A stretch of DNA of 64,000 bases from Omphalotus guepiniiformis (GCA_028554645.1 JAQOOI010000061.1:1-64000), one strand, 5' to 3'; shown: positions 35,450 to 47,225, numbered from the stretch's first letter. Program-made: numbers and translations. The notes: generated by a model from the letters alone, not told the origin.

Positions 35450-38400
35450 TTAGGGACGATGTCCCCATCGTCCTAACTTCACTGCTAATGCTTCTGTCGG
35501 CATCTTCTTCGTTTCTACTACTTCCGTATATGCTTCAGGGATAGGTCGTAACAATGATGTCGGGAATAAGGAAATTGGAACCTCAATCTTTCTTAACTGA
35601 GGTGGTCGTGGTTTAGTGGGGAATTTTTTATGAAACTCTTCAATTGCTTCTTTTGCATTTGCAAGGTTTGCTAATGGTTCCCATGTTTGTTCGTGCCGCG
35701 AGTATCCCTTCCATTGGACTTTGTATCCGAATCTCCCTCCCCTATATTTCCCTGAATCTACTATCTCTTCCACTTCAAACTCCGGTTCTTCTCCTTCTAT
35801 CACTGGTGGCGGATTATCATTCTTAGGCTGTTCGGGGAATTCAGGCGGATGATAGGGTGACAGTAAAACTTCGTTAAAGACTGGATGTATCCTCTTCCAA
35901 GTCTTCGGTATCTTTAGTTGATACGACGTCGCTCCAACTTTCTTTACGACTTCAAAAGGACCAAATCGTTTATCATCCAACTTCTTCATTGGTCGATCAG
36001 AAGTCAGGTTTGTCGCTTCAAGCCATACTTTGTCATTAGGCTTATATTCGACTGATGGTTTCCTCTTCTTGTCGTAATACCGAGTCATGTCTTCCTTTGC
36101 CTTCTTAAGCGCCGCCTCTACTTCGTCCCTGATCTTGATCATCTTATCGGCAAATTCCTGTGCTGTGGGATTTGCCGACGGAGTTCTTGGAGCTGTTCCC
36201 TTATACGGATGTCGTCCCATATCCGCATAGAACGGAGTAACACCCGTGGCTGAGTGTATCCTATCATTCAACACGAACTCTGCTGTTGGTAACCATTCAT
36301 GCCAGTCGTTCTGATGTTGATTGATAAATAACCGGAGATAATGTTCAATCTCTTGGTTCATCCGTTCCGTCTGTCCATTCGTCTGTGGGTGATATGCCGT
36401 TGTGAAGCTTCCTTGAATGCCTAATAACCGGTATAGTTCCTTCATGAATCGGGAGTGATATTGGGGTCCCCGATCATGAATAATCTTTCTCGGTAATCCG
36501 TGTATAGGAAAGATTTTGTCCCTATAGATTCTGGCCATTCCTTCAGACGTTAACGACATGTGTGTGGGTACCAGACGTGTTCGTTTCGTGAAATGATCCA
36601 CAGTCACACTTATGGCATTAAAACCTCCAGCTTCCGGTAGTTCTCCGATCAGATCCGTTCCTATGACTTCCCAGGGACCTTGTGGAACATTGTTTGTGAC
36701 TAGTGTTCCCGTTGGTTTGGTTCGATGAATCTTAGTGGCCTGACACTTTTCACACCCTTTAACGTATTTCCGTACATCCTGAGTGATTCCCGGCCACCAA
36801 TAGTTTCTTGTCACCAATTCCATGGTTTTGAACTGTCCTGGATGTCCCGTCAGAACGGTATCATGATGTAGTCCGATGATCTTTCCCCGTAACCTATTAT
36901 CAATAGGCACGTAAATCCTATCCTGCCACGTCACAATTCCTTCCTCTGACTCGACCCAATCCTTCTCTTTTCCTTCTAAAGCCTTATTCACTAGATTACC
37001 CCGCACTTTTGACTTTTTCTTGATAAGATCTAAGATCTCGTCCTCGGGCATCTCTAGTCTGTTGATCGAAAAAAGTTCCGGCTTTAAAAGTACCACATCC
37101 TCATTGTCTTTCTCCCCCGTCTCATGATTGGCCATCCTGGACAATGCATCTGGCTTTCCCATCGACTTTCCAGGTTTATGAATCAGTGTAAAGTCGTATT
37201 CAGATAATTCAGTGATCCATCGGGCTTGTCGACGATTCAATTTCTGAGGTTTTTTGAAATACTGAAGATTTTGATGATCTGTATAGATCTCAAATGACTC
37301 TTCCGCACCCATCAGATACTGTCTCCAATCTGCTAAGGAATCCATAATGGCCATCATTTCCTTATCATAGATCTCATAATTACGTTCCGTTTCATTTAGA
37401 GATCTAGATCTGAATGCAATAGGCCACCATTTTCCATCTATCTTTTGCGATAAGACAGCTCCGTTCGCATAATCTGAGGAATCTGCCTCGACTCTGAATT
37501 GCCCATGATCACGGGGTATGGTTAGAACAACTTCTTCGGCAATTCTACTTTTGAGTTCTTCGAATGCCTGCTGTTGCTGCTCTGTCCATTCCCACTTTGA
37601 ATTCCCAGTCAGTGATGACAATGGTTTTGCCACTTGACTGAATCCTCGGATAAATCGTCGGTAGAAGTTGCAGAAACCCAAGAAGGACTGTACTTCCTTC
37701 TTGTTTCCTGGTATTTTCCATTCTTTTACCGCTTTGACTTTCTTTGGATCCATCCGCACTTGTCCGTTTCCTACAAACACTCCAAGGTATTCGACATTAC
37801 TGGTCTCGAATTCGCACTTTTCAGGTCTAAGATACAACTTGTGTTGTCGTAATATATCTAACACCTGTTTTACAATTGACTCGTGCTCTTCGATTGTATT
37901 TGTGAAAACCAAAATGTCGTCTAAGTACACCATGACATGACCTTCATTGATCAAATCCCTTAAGATATGATTCATGAACGCTTGGAAGGTCGCCGGAGAA
38001 TTTGTAAGACCAAAGAACATAACCGTTGGTTCAAAGAGCCCCCGATTAGTCCTAAATGCCGCCTTCCACTCATCACCTTCTTTGATCCGGATATTATTGT
38101 ATCCCCATCGAACATCCATTTTCGAAAATACTTTCGAGTCCTTCAGTTTATCAATGAGTTCTTGAATGAGCGGCAACGGGTATTTGTTCTTTATCGTTGC
38201 TTCATTCAACTTCCGATAATCCTGAACAGGTCGAAGTTTCCCATCTTTCTTTGCCACAAAGAAGAATGGTGAGGCCATTGGTGACTTTGATGGTCTAATT
38301 CGTCCAGATTTCAGATTTTCCTTAATGAACTCATCTAAAACTTTCTGTTCCGAAGGATTTAATGGATAGACCTTGCAATCTACTGGCGTAAAGTCTGGCT

Positions 38401-39507
38401 TCAGCTCAATTGCATGGTCCCAGGGTCTTCGTTCGGGTAAATTTTGGAAATCGGCTTCATCAAAAACATCCTTGTACTCATTGACGTATTTGTCTGCTTT
38501 CGACTCAGTCTTTTTGCCCTTTCCAAAGTTCATACTTCGAAGATATCCATCCCAATTCAGGTAAAACAAGCGATCCCCTTCTTCCAGTTCCCGGACTTCA
38601 GCGTCGGATTCAGGTTTTAGGTAATATGGTATGTAACCACACTTCTTAGGACATCGGTCAAACTTTAAGGTTGAGTCATTCCAATCTATATTGGGATTAT
38701 GACGTCTTAACCAATCGAGTCCCAGAAATATGTCCGTTTTGCCCAAATTTGTAACAGCAAGTTCAATGCGTTCCGCATGATCTCCCATTACCAATCTGAC
38801 TTCTATGAATCCTTCAATTGAACCGTCTTCATTTAAGGTACCATCAGCATTGTATACCGGCATCTTTACTGGTAATTTCTTAACAGTTAAGCCATGTCGC
38901 TCTACGAATTCTTTATTGACGCAAGAACCCGTTGCTCCACTGTCAAGTAATGCTGATGTCTCTATCTGCTTGCCACTCTCGATGTCTTCGATTGTAACAG
39001 ACAACTTGAGATCTCTTCCTTTAGTACCTTTTACGAACCGCAAGTTTTTCTTAAGTGACTTTACGGCTGTGATGGCTTCGCTGATGTCCAATGACCGGAT
39101 CTGGGCAACCGTTTCTTCTGATGCTTCCCTGGCCCGACAGGTTGGCATCCATGCTCTCAGAATTCCCACCGCTCGTTCTGACTCATCCTCCCTTACTCTC
39201 TGCGCTATCCATTCTGGTGAATTCGGCGGATAACGTTCTCTCACAGGTTTTGAATCGGACTTTGTAGATACTGACGCAAATTTATTCTCAGGATGATTAA
39301 ATACAAAGTGAAAATTGCTGTCCTTGTGATCTACACTAGACTGTTCCGATTCTAACTCAGAAGGACCTGTATTCACTTCTGAGCTCTGACAAAACCCGTA
39401 TCCGATTTCAACCAGTTCAAGAACCAGCTCGGTGGCTGTTCTTCTTTCTTCTCTTCCTCCTGCACGTTCACCTGCCTCACTCTCTGACCCCGCTTCGCTG
39501 GACAATC
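35450..39507 (-). CDS. pol: Outer element Pol polyprotein (PR-RT-RH-IN-chromodomain)
   Basis: An open frame of about 1,350 codons ends at 35450. In order I see a retropepsin motif LLDSGATGSC, the RT centre VYLDDILVF near 37930, RNase H with VEADSSDYANGAVLSQ and TDHQNLQYF, and the integrase zinc-finger pair HHD..GHPGQ and CEKCQATK. The integrase catalytic core follows, with GTDLIGELP, IIHDRGPQY and QTNGQTERMNQ, then a GPF/Y-like segment (KRFGPFEVVKKVG) and a C-terminal chromodomain (EVEEIVDSGKYRGGR, YKVQWKGY). The frame continues 14 codons into the inner LTR by chance. It is expressed from gag by -1 frameshifting at 39391-39397. The coding sequence is intact apart from separation from its gag. 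Confidence 0.95.
39391..39397 (-). promoter_or_regulatory. Outer element -1 frameshift heptamer GGGTTTT
   Basis: In the Gag frame the codons are ACG GGT TTT, so the heptamer fits X XXY YYZ exactly. The Gag stop follows about 18 nt later (39375-39373) and Pol is open in the -1 frame through this point. Confidence 0.75.
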
Positions 39508-40462
39508 TGTTAGGGAACAGAAGGTAAGGGTTAGTTACTCTGATCCACAATATGAGGGTGGGGGCTAAGTTGTATTAATTGAGAATCTACTCAAAGAACA
39601 CAATGGAGAAACTGAAGTGATAGTCTATATCACAGGAAAGGGAAAATGTGAAGAATGATGTATCAGATAGCACTAGAAGAATAGGATTCACTTGGGAAAG
39701 CTTCAAGTGAAAAGAGGATGTTTTGATTACTGGAAATGCTTCAGTAACCAAGGAAGGTTGGAATACTTGGAAATGCTTCAAGTAATCTAGGAGTAGTTTG
39801 AAAACTGGAAATGCTTCAGTTGTTCAAGGAGAAAGTCTGGAAATGCTTCAGACAATCAAAGAGAATACTGCTGGAAATGCTTCAGCAATACTTAGGAATA
39901 GACACTGGAAATGCTTCAGATGTCTTAGAGAATATCTGGAAATGCTTCAGGTATTGTAGGTTCAGTCACTGGTAATGCTTCAGCAACACTTAGAGAGTAA
40001 AAAGTACTTGAATTCACAAGACAGATTTACAAGATGGGGGTTAACAAGAAAAATAACTAGACTACTGTACACTAAGTTTCTGGGGCTTTATATACTACAA
40101 ACCATGAGGCTAAACATGAGGCATACAATGAGGCAGGCAATGAGGCATGCAATGAGGCATGCAATGAGGCATGCAATGAGGTTGCAGTGAGGCATGCCTT
40201 GAGGTTGAACATGAGGCCATTTAGACATGAGGCTACAATGTGGCTGCCTTGAGGCCAAACATGAGGCAGTTTAAACATGAGGTTGCAATGTGAGGCAGTG
40301 GATCATCTGAAATGACTAGTCCAATAGGTAGGTCATCTAAAATGACTAGTCTGATAACATCCAGAATTTTGAAATTTTTCTGGTATCACTTTTTTGCTAC
40401 ACTTTTGTTGACTTGTTCAATCCTCTTGTATTTATGCCCCTAATCCATCTAGGTTCCTAACA
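39508..40462 (-). repeat. Inner element, 3' LTR (left)
   Basis: 955 bp, adjoining the polypurine tract (GAAGGGGGGTGTAC on the element strand, 40463-40476). It contains the same hairpin array (39687-39986) and ATGAGGC repeats as the right LTR. Confidence 0.95.
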
Positions 40463-40476
40463 GTACACCCCCCTTC
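40463..40476 (-). other. Polypurine tract of the inner element
   Basis: GAAGGGGGG followed by TGTAC on the element strand, directly abutting the 3' LTR. This is the expected plus-strand primer site. Confidence 0.75.
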
Positions 40477-40954
40477 ACCAGCCGGAGCCCTCGACGGCAT
40501 AGCACATTTGATAACATTGATTGGTACAATCCCAAGACACCTCCAATCTTGAAAATGTAGTCTTGATGTTAAACTTCATTGCAACATAATTGTAGCACAT
40601 TGGTGAAGTTATTTCCTGTAACTTACACTAGTGATTGCAAGATATGTGACCAGCTTAATGTGTATTCCCAATCCTATGTACTGTGAGTTGTCTGTTAATT
40701 TTCTTGAGATCAGACTCCAGCATCCTTTCAGTGATAGGCCCGAGCAAGGGCGCGAGCGTTGGTTGATTTGCTAATATAGTCACGTGACATGTTTGTTGAA
40801 CGCGCGTACACGTCGACGTTGTCCTTTGCTCTTGTACTTTGCATGTAATGCTATCTCCTCAAATTTCCATGTTCGATGTTGCGCAGCAAGGCATTCGTAC
40901 GGCTATATGGCAACTCTACACAGACCAAGGACAAATGACAGGACCTTGCCTAAC

Positions 40955-41610
40955 GTCACGGCGCCATGCTTGCTTTTGGTATCGTTGTGGAGGGCTGTAG
41001 CGAAATCATGACTTTTCTCTTTGACGAGATCTGACCTATCATCGAGGCCGGTCTTCAGGATAACGATGCTACGGTTCAGAAAACGATTCGTGTTGTGCTC
41101 TGGTTTCTGTGCGTACATGATACTTTTCGTCACCTTTTGAAGTACGCTGACTATCTTCCAGGCGACCTGGAACTCAATTGGTGATCCTCAGACGCAGCGG
41201 TTCGCTTGCATGGCCCTCGATGCTCTACTCGAAATTCTGACGTATGGACTAGTACTTCGTAAGTCGTCGTGGAGCGTGTATCTAATCTCTGGCGCCATTA
41301 CTCAACATGCTCATGAACGTCAACAGCGCCATTGTTGTGGAGAAGGAGATTGCCTGACCCGACTGAGCGTTGTTTGCGACTACTCAAGCCCACTTCCTAT
41401 ACTACGTTGAACCGTGCGCTTTAGAACTTGTCGCCCTTCTCTTCCACTATACTGTCATGGAGCTCGTTAACCATGTACTTCCTGCGCTCCTGGAGATGTA
41501 CGAGACCGAGGACATCAGGTGAGTTTCGACGCTTTTACGAACATTCTACTGACCATTGCTCCTTAGGTCTATTGTCTCCGCTCTGTGCGTTGGCCTCGTA
41601 GACACCATCA
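40955..41610 (+). pseudogene. Importin-beta (Kap123/importin-4-like) fragment captured by the inner element
   Basis: HEAT-repeat signatures of Kap123-type karyopherins are recognisable on the plus strand: AMLAFGIVVEGCSEIMTF, then after a stop PIIEAGLQDNDATVQKTIR, then NSIGDPQTQRFACMALDALL (about 41168-41230), and later VNHVLPALLEMYETEDIR joined over an intron (about 41520-41568) to SIVSALCVGLVDTI. The TGA near 41029 and frame changes show it is not functional. The intron with normal GTGAGT...TTAG ends is still present. Orientation is opposite to the retrotransposon. It is probably a host gene piece picked up at the DNA level or as an antisense transcript. Confidence 0.6.
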
Positions 41611-42027
41611 CAACGACGACTTCAACATCTACAATGACACAAAGAGGGACTGCGACTGGGGCACAAGACAATGAGTGGAGCGTAGACTGCTGAGAAATTG
41701 ACGCTGACGAGAACGGAGGTTCGACGAGGTGTACAGGGATGGGAATTTCATGGTTCTTATGCACAACTCCGCGAATGGCATGTTGCTTTGGTACGCCACC
41801 TATCAGAACTCACGATTTCTAGATGGTTGAATATTAAATTTGCATCTCTTCTGTTCTAGGTCGTTGGTTCTATCTTGGAGTCTTTTGTATGGTCAAGGGT
41901 TAATGAGGTGGAATGTCAGGATGTTACAATGAGACGTTTGCGTGGACCTTGCCTATTTAAAGGATAATGTTTCTCTGTATCGTCCCCAACCAAATTCATT
42001 GGTTTTATCGCTTCTCTCTTGACCTCA

Positions 42028-43202
42028 ATGGACAACACAACTTTCGTGAATCTCTCAACCGAACACGTAGACGACACTCCTACCGATAATTCTGTAGCGA
42101 TGCCACATGTATCAGTGCATCCTCTTCATTGGATGGACATCCCTGTGAGGCCCGAGATGAATGTCCGTGAGCTGGTAGATATGTGCGTGTGTTCATCCTC
42201 TTTCCTATGCGTTGTTGAGCTAAACTTGTGTGTAGTCGTATTAAGGAATTGGAGGCGGATTTCGAGAAGCAATTCGAAACTGTTGATGCCACCTCATTCA
42301 TGGAGTTGGATCGATCCACCAAACGGTACGTTCTCGCTGCAACCTATGATAAATTCACCTAACCGTTAAATAATTTGATAGGCTTGTTGCAGGACTTCGT
42401 GCTCATATCAGGTTGCTTCAGAATGAGAAAGACGAATTGGAGGAGAGTCGAAAGACTGTTGAAGAGTGAGTTACCTGCACAATGGACTTTTATCATAGCT
42501 AACTCATTTTCTCGCAGTGAACTTTCTCGTGCGAAGGACGAATTGACGGTCCTTCGCAATGTAAATTCACGGATGTGCATCTTGGCTACTGATCTGCAGC
42601 GCCAGGTGATGCGTATGGGCCGTATGAAGCGTTCTTATCATTCCTTGGTCATTGCTCAGTCTCGCCGCAATAGTCAGCTTCGCGAACGTGATGCCGAGAT
42701 TGCGCAGCTTCGACACAAAGTGGATGCTGGTACGTTGTTGCATCGTGTCTTAGCAGACATGGCATATCGAGGACTTCGCGCCGACCCTACTCCTTTTTTC
42801 GACTCTATCCGCAAGGATTTGGAGACCTTCGTGCGTGGTATCTTCCAGGCCCAGCGTCACTTGTCTGAGGGTAATCTGCAACTCACTTCCTTTGAATCCT
42901 GGCTTGTTGAAAGCTTTGATATTATGATGGAAACAATCTCCCATGCTCATCGTACTCGAGATGAGCTCACTGTTCAAAACTACCGACAGCTTGGTATCCA
43001 AGACCCTCTTGCCCATACTTCCAACATTTCTCGCCTCACTTATCCTAGTGCCTGGGCTATGGCTGAGCCACATATCAGGTCTGTGTGCATTGACTTTGAT
43101 GATGATGATCAGACAATTGTGGGTCCTACTCCTGTAGTCATTGACCTTACTGTTGGAGATGATGGTGAAGAGGAATTACAGTATCCAGAGTCAGAGAATT
43201 AG
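42028..43202 (+). CDS. Antisense four-exon coiled-coil protein inside the inner element
   Basis: Opposite to gag-pol, between pol and the 3' LTR. The exons begin MDNTTFVNLSTEH at 42028. Three introns with standard ends split codons in GAT AT/T CGT (about 42183-42235), AAA CG/G (about 42328-42381) and GA/T (about 42465-42518), giving ...ELVDIRIKELEADFEKQ..., ...STKRLVAGLRAHIRLLQ... and ...TVEDELSRAKDELTVLR.... The product is about 340-350 residues: a central coiled coil (heptads through RMCILATDLQRQV and RERDAEIAQLRHKV), a helical C-terminal domain, and the tail DDDDQTIVGPTPVVIDLTVG. VVIDLT followed by acidic residues fits a SUMO-interaction motif. A TATTTAAAG box lies near 41949. It could be a captured host gene or an element-borne accessory gene. 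Function unknown. Confidence 0.72.
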
Positions 43203-43301
43203 AAAGATAGTAGATAGTTGTGATCAATGTATGCCAAGAAATAATCCAAATCTATAAATGACAATTGAAGAGTACTTCATATGCCACACTACTTGAATGA
43301 T

Positions 43302-46300
43302 TCATTGAGGATATTTCTGGGATTGACTTCTTTCTTGTTCTACTGCTTTCTCCAATTCACCATCATGAAGTCCTAATTTGTTAGGATGCTTTTGGTGAAA
43401 ATCTTCAATGTATTCTTGAGATCCAACCACATTTCTAATTGGTTCCCAAGAGTCATGTTCTGGATCATAGCCTTTCCAGCGAACTAGGTATTCCATTCTT
43501 CCCCATCTTCTGCGGTTATCTAAAATCTGTTCCACTTCATAGTGTTCTTCATCATCAACTTCAACTGGGGGAGGAGGTGGTTGTCGACGTTGAGGAAAAT
43601 GTTCTGGTGGATTAGCAGTCAACAAGTCCACATGGAATGTATTATGAAGAGTTTGCATGCTGTGTGGTAATGCCAATCGATATGCATGATCAGAAATCTT
43701 CTTAACTATCTTGAATGGTCCCAGTTGCTTATGGTCCAACTTCTTGGTAGGCCTTTTAGTCTTGATGTTTTTTGCATTCAACCATACCAACATTCCCTCC
43801 TTCCAGTCACTAGGTGTCTTCCTTCTTTTAGGATTGGTGTACTTCTTTGCTGATTCATTACTCCTTTTGATTTCACTCTTTAGGTACTCATGAACATCTT
43901 TAAGTTCTTGAGCCTTTAACTGTGCCTGATGATTTGGTAACCCTTTGAGTGAAATGGTTAATCTAGGATGGAATCCTTTATTTGCAAAGAAGGGTGTTAG
44001 TCCAGTAGCATCACTTGGAGAGTTGTTATAAGTGAATTCTGCTAGTGGAAGCCATTCTTCCCAATCATCCTGGTCATAGTTAACAAACAGTCTGAGATAC
44101 TGCTCCAAAGTCTGGTTTGTTCTTTCAGTCTGTCCATCTGTTTGTGGATGATAACCAGTGGAATAATTGGTTTTGACATCTAGTGCATCACAAAGTGAAT
44201 GCCAAAAGGTTGACACAAAGGTAGATCCTCTATCAGAGACTATGTCCACTGGGAGACCATGCTTGGAGAATATGTGTTTGATGAAGAGTTTAGCCAGTTG
44301 TGAAGCATTGTCATCAGTACGACATGCTATGAATACTGCTTGTTTGGTCAACCGGCAAACTACAACCATAATAGCATTAAATCCATTTGATTCTGGTAGT
44401 TCTCCAATATGATCCACTGATATAGAACTCCATGGTCTTTCACCAATGGGTAATGGTTTGAGCAGACCAAATGGTTTCCGGCGACTACTCTTTGCCCTCA
44501 GACATTCATGACAACTTCTAACATACTTCTTTACATCCTTTTGCAATCCTGGCCAAAAGTATGTCCGGTGAATCATCTGTGCTGTTTTCCGCGTTCCAGG
44601 ATGGCCAATTAGCTTATGGTCATGATGTACTTGAAGGATTCTAAGTCTAAGAGAAGCATTGTTTGGTACATAGACCAATCCATCTCTGAGTAGTAATCCA
44701 TTTTCCATCTTGAATGGTCCAGGCTCTTCTGATTCTGCTATAGCCTTGTGCTCTTTCCAGTATCTATCCTTCTCTACACTATGGATGTGTGCCAGGTCTG
44801 CTTCATCATTCATAATAAGAGAAGTTGATAATCTTTCAGGATTTAGCAGTACCCTGTGATTCTCACTGTTCACTGCTGCTTGTGCTGACTTCTTGGGGTA
44901 GACATCATTTCTCCTTGTAAGAGCATCTGGTTTTCCTCCTAATTTTCCTGGCCTGTAGTTGATCACAAAGTCAAATCCTGATAGAAACTCTGACCATCTT
45001 GCTTGTCTTCTACTCAGAGTTTTGGTGGTAGTGAACCATTGGAGGTTATTGTGATCTGTGAAGACTTCAATCTTGTACTTGGACCCTTCCAAATATGCAC
45101 GCCACTGTTTGAATGATTCTACAATAGCTAATAGCTCCTTATCATAGATATCATAGTTCAGCTCTGCACTAGTCATGCTTCTTGCATAGAATGCAATAGG
45201 GTGTATTTCTCCAGATTCCTTGTTCTGCTGGGATATAATGGATGCTATAGCATAGTCAGATGCATCAGCTTCCACAATGATAGGTAATTCTGGATCAAAG
45301 TGCTGGAGTATAGGAGCTTCTTGAAATGCTTTCTTCAAGAGTTGAAAGACTGTGGTGCATTCTTCTGTCCAAATCCAAGGTTTGTCTTTACTGGTAAGCC
45401 TTGTGAGAGGTTTGATTATTCCAGAATAGTTGTCAATGAATCTTCTATAAAAATTTGCAAATCCCAAAAATGATTGTAACTCCTTCACATTTGTTGGTGT
45501 CTCCCATTTCTGGATAACTTCTATCTTCTTGGGATCCATAGTGACACCTTCTGGAGAGACAATGACACCTAGATATTCAACAGAGTTGGTATGAAATTCA
45601 CATTTCTCTGGTTTGATATGCAGATCATGTTCTTCTAGTCTTTGCAACACTTTAGAGACATGTTCAAAATGTTGTTGCTCATTTTCTGAGAAGATCAAGA
45701 TGTCATCAAGATAGACTATAACAAACACATCTACCATGTCACGGAATATGTCATTGATGAAGTGCTGGAACACAGAGGGGGCATTGGTTAAACCAAAGGG
45801 CATGACCAAGTACTCATAAGCACCATATCTGGTTCTAAATGAGGTTTTCCATTCATGTCCTTCAGCAACCCTTATATTGTTGTACCCTGCTCTAAGATCC
45901 AGTTTGGTGTAAATTTTGGCACTTCTCAACTGGTCAATGAGATTACCAATGAGTGGAAGGGGATAGCGATTTTTTCTTGTAAGCCTATTTAGTGCACGAT
46001 AGTCCACACATAGTCTGAGACTTCCATCTTTTTTCTTGGCAAACAAGACTGGAGCTCCAATTGGTGAACTAGAAGGCCTGATAAATCCCTTTTCCATCAT
46101 TTCATCAATGTAATCCTTGAGAACCTTCAATTCTTTTTCTGACAGGTTGTATAACTTCCCATAAGGTGGTAGTTTGTCATCCTCAGTATCAATCCTGATA
46201 TCATAAGGTCTATGTTGTGGCAGGCCTTTAGCTTCTGTGGCTGAGAAAGCTTTGGCATATTGATGATACTGTTTGGGTACAAATTTATCCAGTAGTTCTT

Positions 46301-47225
46301 GCTCAGTGAGTTTGCTGGATTTTGGTTTATCTGGAACTTCTGAATTCTCATTACTGGTAGAGGCCATTCTTGCATCTGCATCTGCTTCTTCAATGCTTGG
46401 CATTATGTATAGGATTGATGCTTCACATCCTTCCATCACTAGTTGAGCAAAGGAGGCTGCACCTAGCAAGCATATATGTGGGGTGTTATCTTCCATTTGA
46501 GGATCAGAGGTAGGAGGTTTAGATTTGGGAATGGACTGTTGAATTGTTTCCTGCTCTTGGAGGTATTCATTCATCTCATCTATGTGTATTAAGATTGGGT
46601 CTTCCAATCCTAATCCTGACTTCTGAAATTCATATATCTCTTCCTCATCTTCTATAGTTACTCCATTCTTCTTGTTTATGGAAGGTCTGACAATATAGTG
46701 TGTGATCTGTGTGAGATCATATACTTCTGCAGCCATAAGCTGAACACTGTTATTGAAAGAGAACTTCAAGTCAGTCCAGTTTACTTGAGGATTGTACTTC
46801 CTAAACCAAGGTAGTCCCAGTACTATGGGAGTTTCAGGATGAAGTTGAGTAACCAAGAAGTTTATATGATGAGTTGTTCCATCAGTGAATGTGATTGGTG
46901 CAAAGAATTTGTGTGTGATTTTCCCTGCAGAGGTGAATTGTCCATCAAAGAGTCTTAGTGGAATGGGAAGAGGTAGGGGCTTGAGTCTTTCAGGATAAAG
47001 ATTTGCTAGTTTGATATCAATGAATTCTCTAGTTGCACCTGTATCCAGCAGGCAGTGATAGTTAACAGAGTTGGAATTGAAAATTGTTGCAGAAATGATG
47101 AAGGATTGTTCTGATCTAGAAGTTATGGTGACTGGTTCAACCACTGCACCATTTAAATATATGGAATCAGTTTCTTCTGGACTCAAATGTGACTCCTGCC
47201 ATCCTGAGTCTCCTGCAAGTTTCCC
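43302..47225 (-). CDS. pol: Inner element Pol polyprotein (PR-RT-RH-IN-chromodomain)
   Basis: About 1,300 codons in the -1 frame relative to Gag. In order: retropepsin HCLLDTGATREF, RT with VYLDDILIFS, RNase H (VEADASDYAIAS, TDHNNLQWF), integrase zinc finger HHD..GHPGTRKTAQ and CHECLRAKS, catalytic residues in SVDHIGELP, IVSDRGSTF and GQTERTNQTLEQ, a GPF segment (KQLGPFKIVKKI) and a C-terminal chromodomain (YEVEQILDNRRRWGR, YLVRWKGYD). There is no stop or frameshift. It ends at 43302, 100 bp from the end of the convergent antisense gene. The coding strand is strikingly poor in CpG compared with the outer element. Confidence 0.95.
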   Translation of the reverse strand, partial: GKLAGDSGWQESHLSPEETDSIYLNGAVVEPVTITSRSEQSFIISATIFNSNSVNYHCLLDTGATREFIDIKLANLYPERLKPLPLPIPLRLFDGQFTSAGKITHKFFAPITFTDGTTHHINFLVTQLHPETPIVLGLPWFRKYNPQVNWTDLKFSFNNSVQLMAAEVYDLTQITHYIVRPSINKKNGVTIEDEEEIYEFQKSGLGLEDPILIHIDEMNEYLQEQETIQQSIPKSKPPTSDPQMEDNTPHICLLGAASFAQLVMEGCEASILYIMPSIEEADADARMASTSNENSEVPDKPKSSKLTEQELLDKFVPKQYHQYAKAFSATEAKGLPQHRPYDIRIDTEDDKLPPYGKLYNLSEKELKVLKDYIDEMMEKGFIRPSSSPIGAPVLFAKKKDGSLRLCVDYRALNRLTRKNRYPLPLIGNLIDQLRSAKIYTKLDLRAGYNNIRVAEGHEWKTSFRTRYGAYEYLVMPFGLTNAPSVFQHFINDIFRDMVDVFVIVYLDDILIFSENEQQHFEHVSKVLQRLEEHDLHIKPEKCEFHTNSVEYLGVIVSPEGVTMDPKKIEVIQKWETPTNVKELQSFLGFANFYRRFIDNYSGIIKPLTRLTSKDKPWIWTEECTTVFQLLKKAFQEAPILQHFDPELPIIVEADASDYAIASIISQQNKESGEIHPIAFYARSMTSAELNYDIYDKELLAIVESFKQWRAYLEGSKYKIEVFTDHNNLQWFTTTKTLSRRQARWSEFLSGFDFVINYRPGKLGGKPDALTRRNDVYPKKSAQAAVNSENHRVLLNPERLSTSLIMNDEADLAHIHSVEKDRYWKEHKAIAESEEPGPFKMENGLLLRDGLVYVPNNASLRLRILQVHHDHKLIGHPGTRKTAQMIHRTYFWPGLQKDVKKYVRSCHECLRAKSSRRKPFGLLKPLPIGERPWSSISVDHIGELPESNGFNAIMVVVCRLTKQAVFIACRTDDNASQLAKLFIKHIFSKHGLPVDIVSDRGSTFVSTFWHSLCDALDVKTNYSTGYHPQTDGQTERTNQTLEQYLRLFVNYDQDDWEEWLPLAEFTYNNSPSDATGLTPFFANKGFHPRLTISLKGLPNHQAQLKAQELKDVHEYLKSEIKRSNESAKKYTNPKRRKTPSDWKEGMLVWLNAKNIKTKRPTKKLDHKQLGPFKIVKKISDHAYRLALPHSMQTLHNTFHVDLLTANPPEHFPQRRQPPPPPVEVDDEEHYEVEQILDNRRRWGRMEYLVRWKGYDPEHDSWEPIRNVVGSQEYIEDFHQKHPNKLGLHDGELEKAVEQERSQSQKYPQ

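Noticed and set aside
39587..40190. Short frames inside the inner LTRs, repeated identically at 51087-51690
   Set aside because: They are LTR sequence containing the hairpin array and ATGAGGC repeats; identity between copies reflects LTR identity and not coding.
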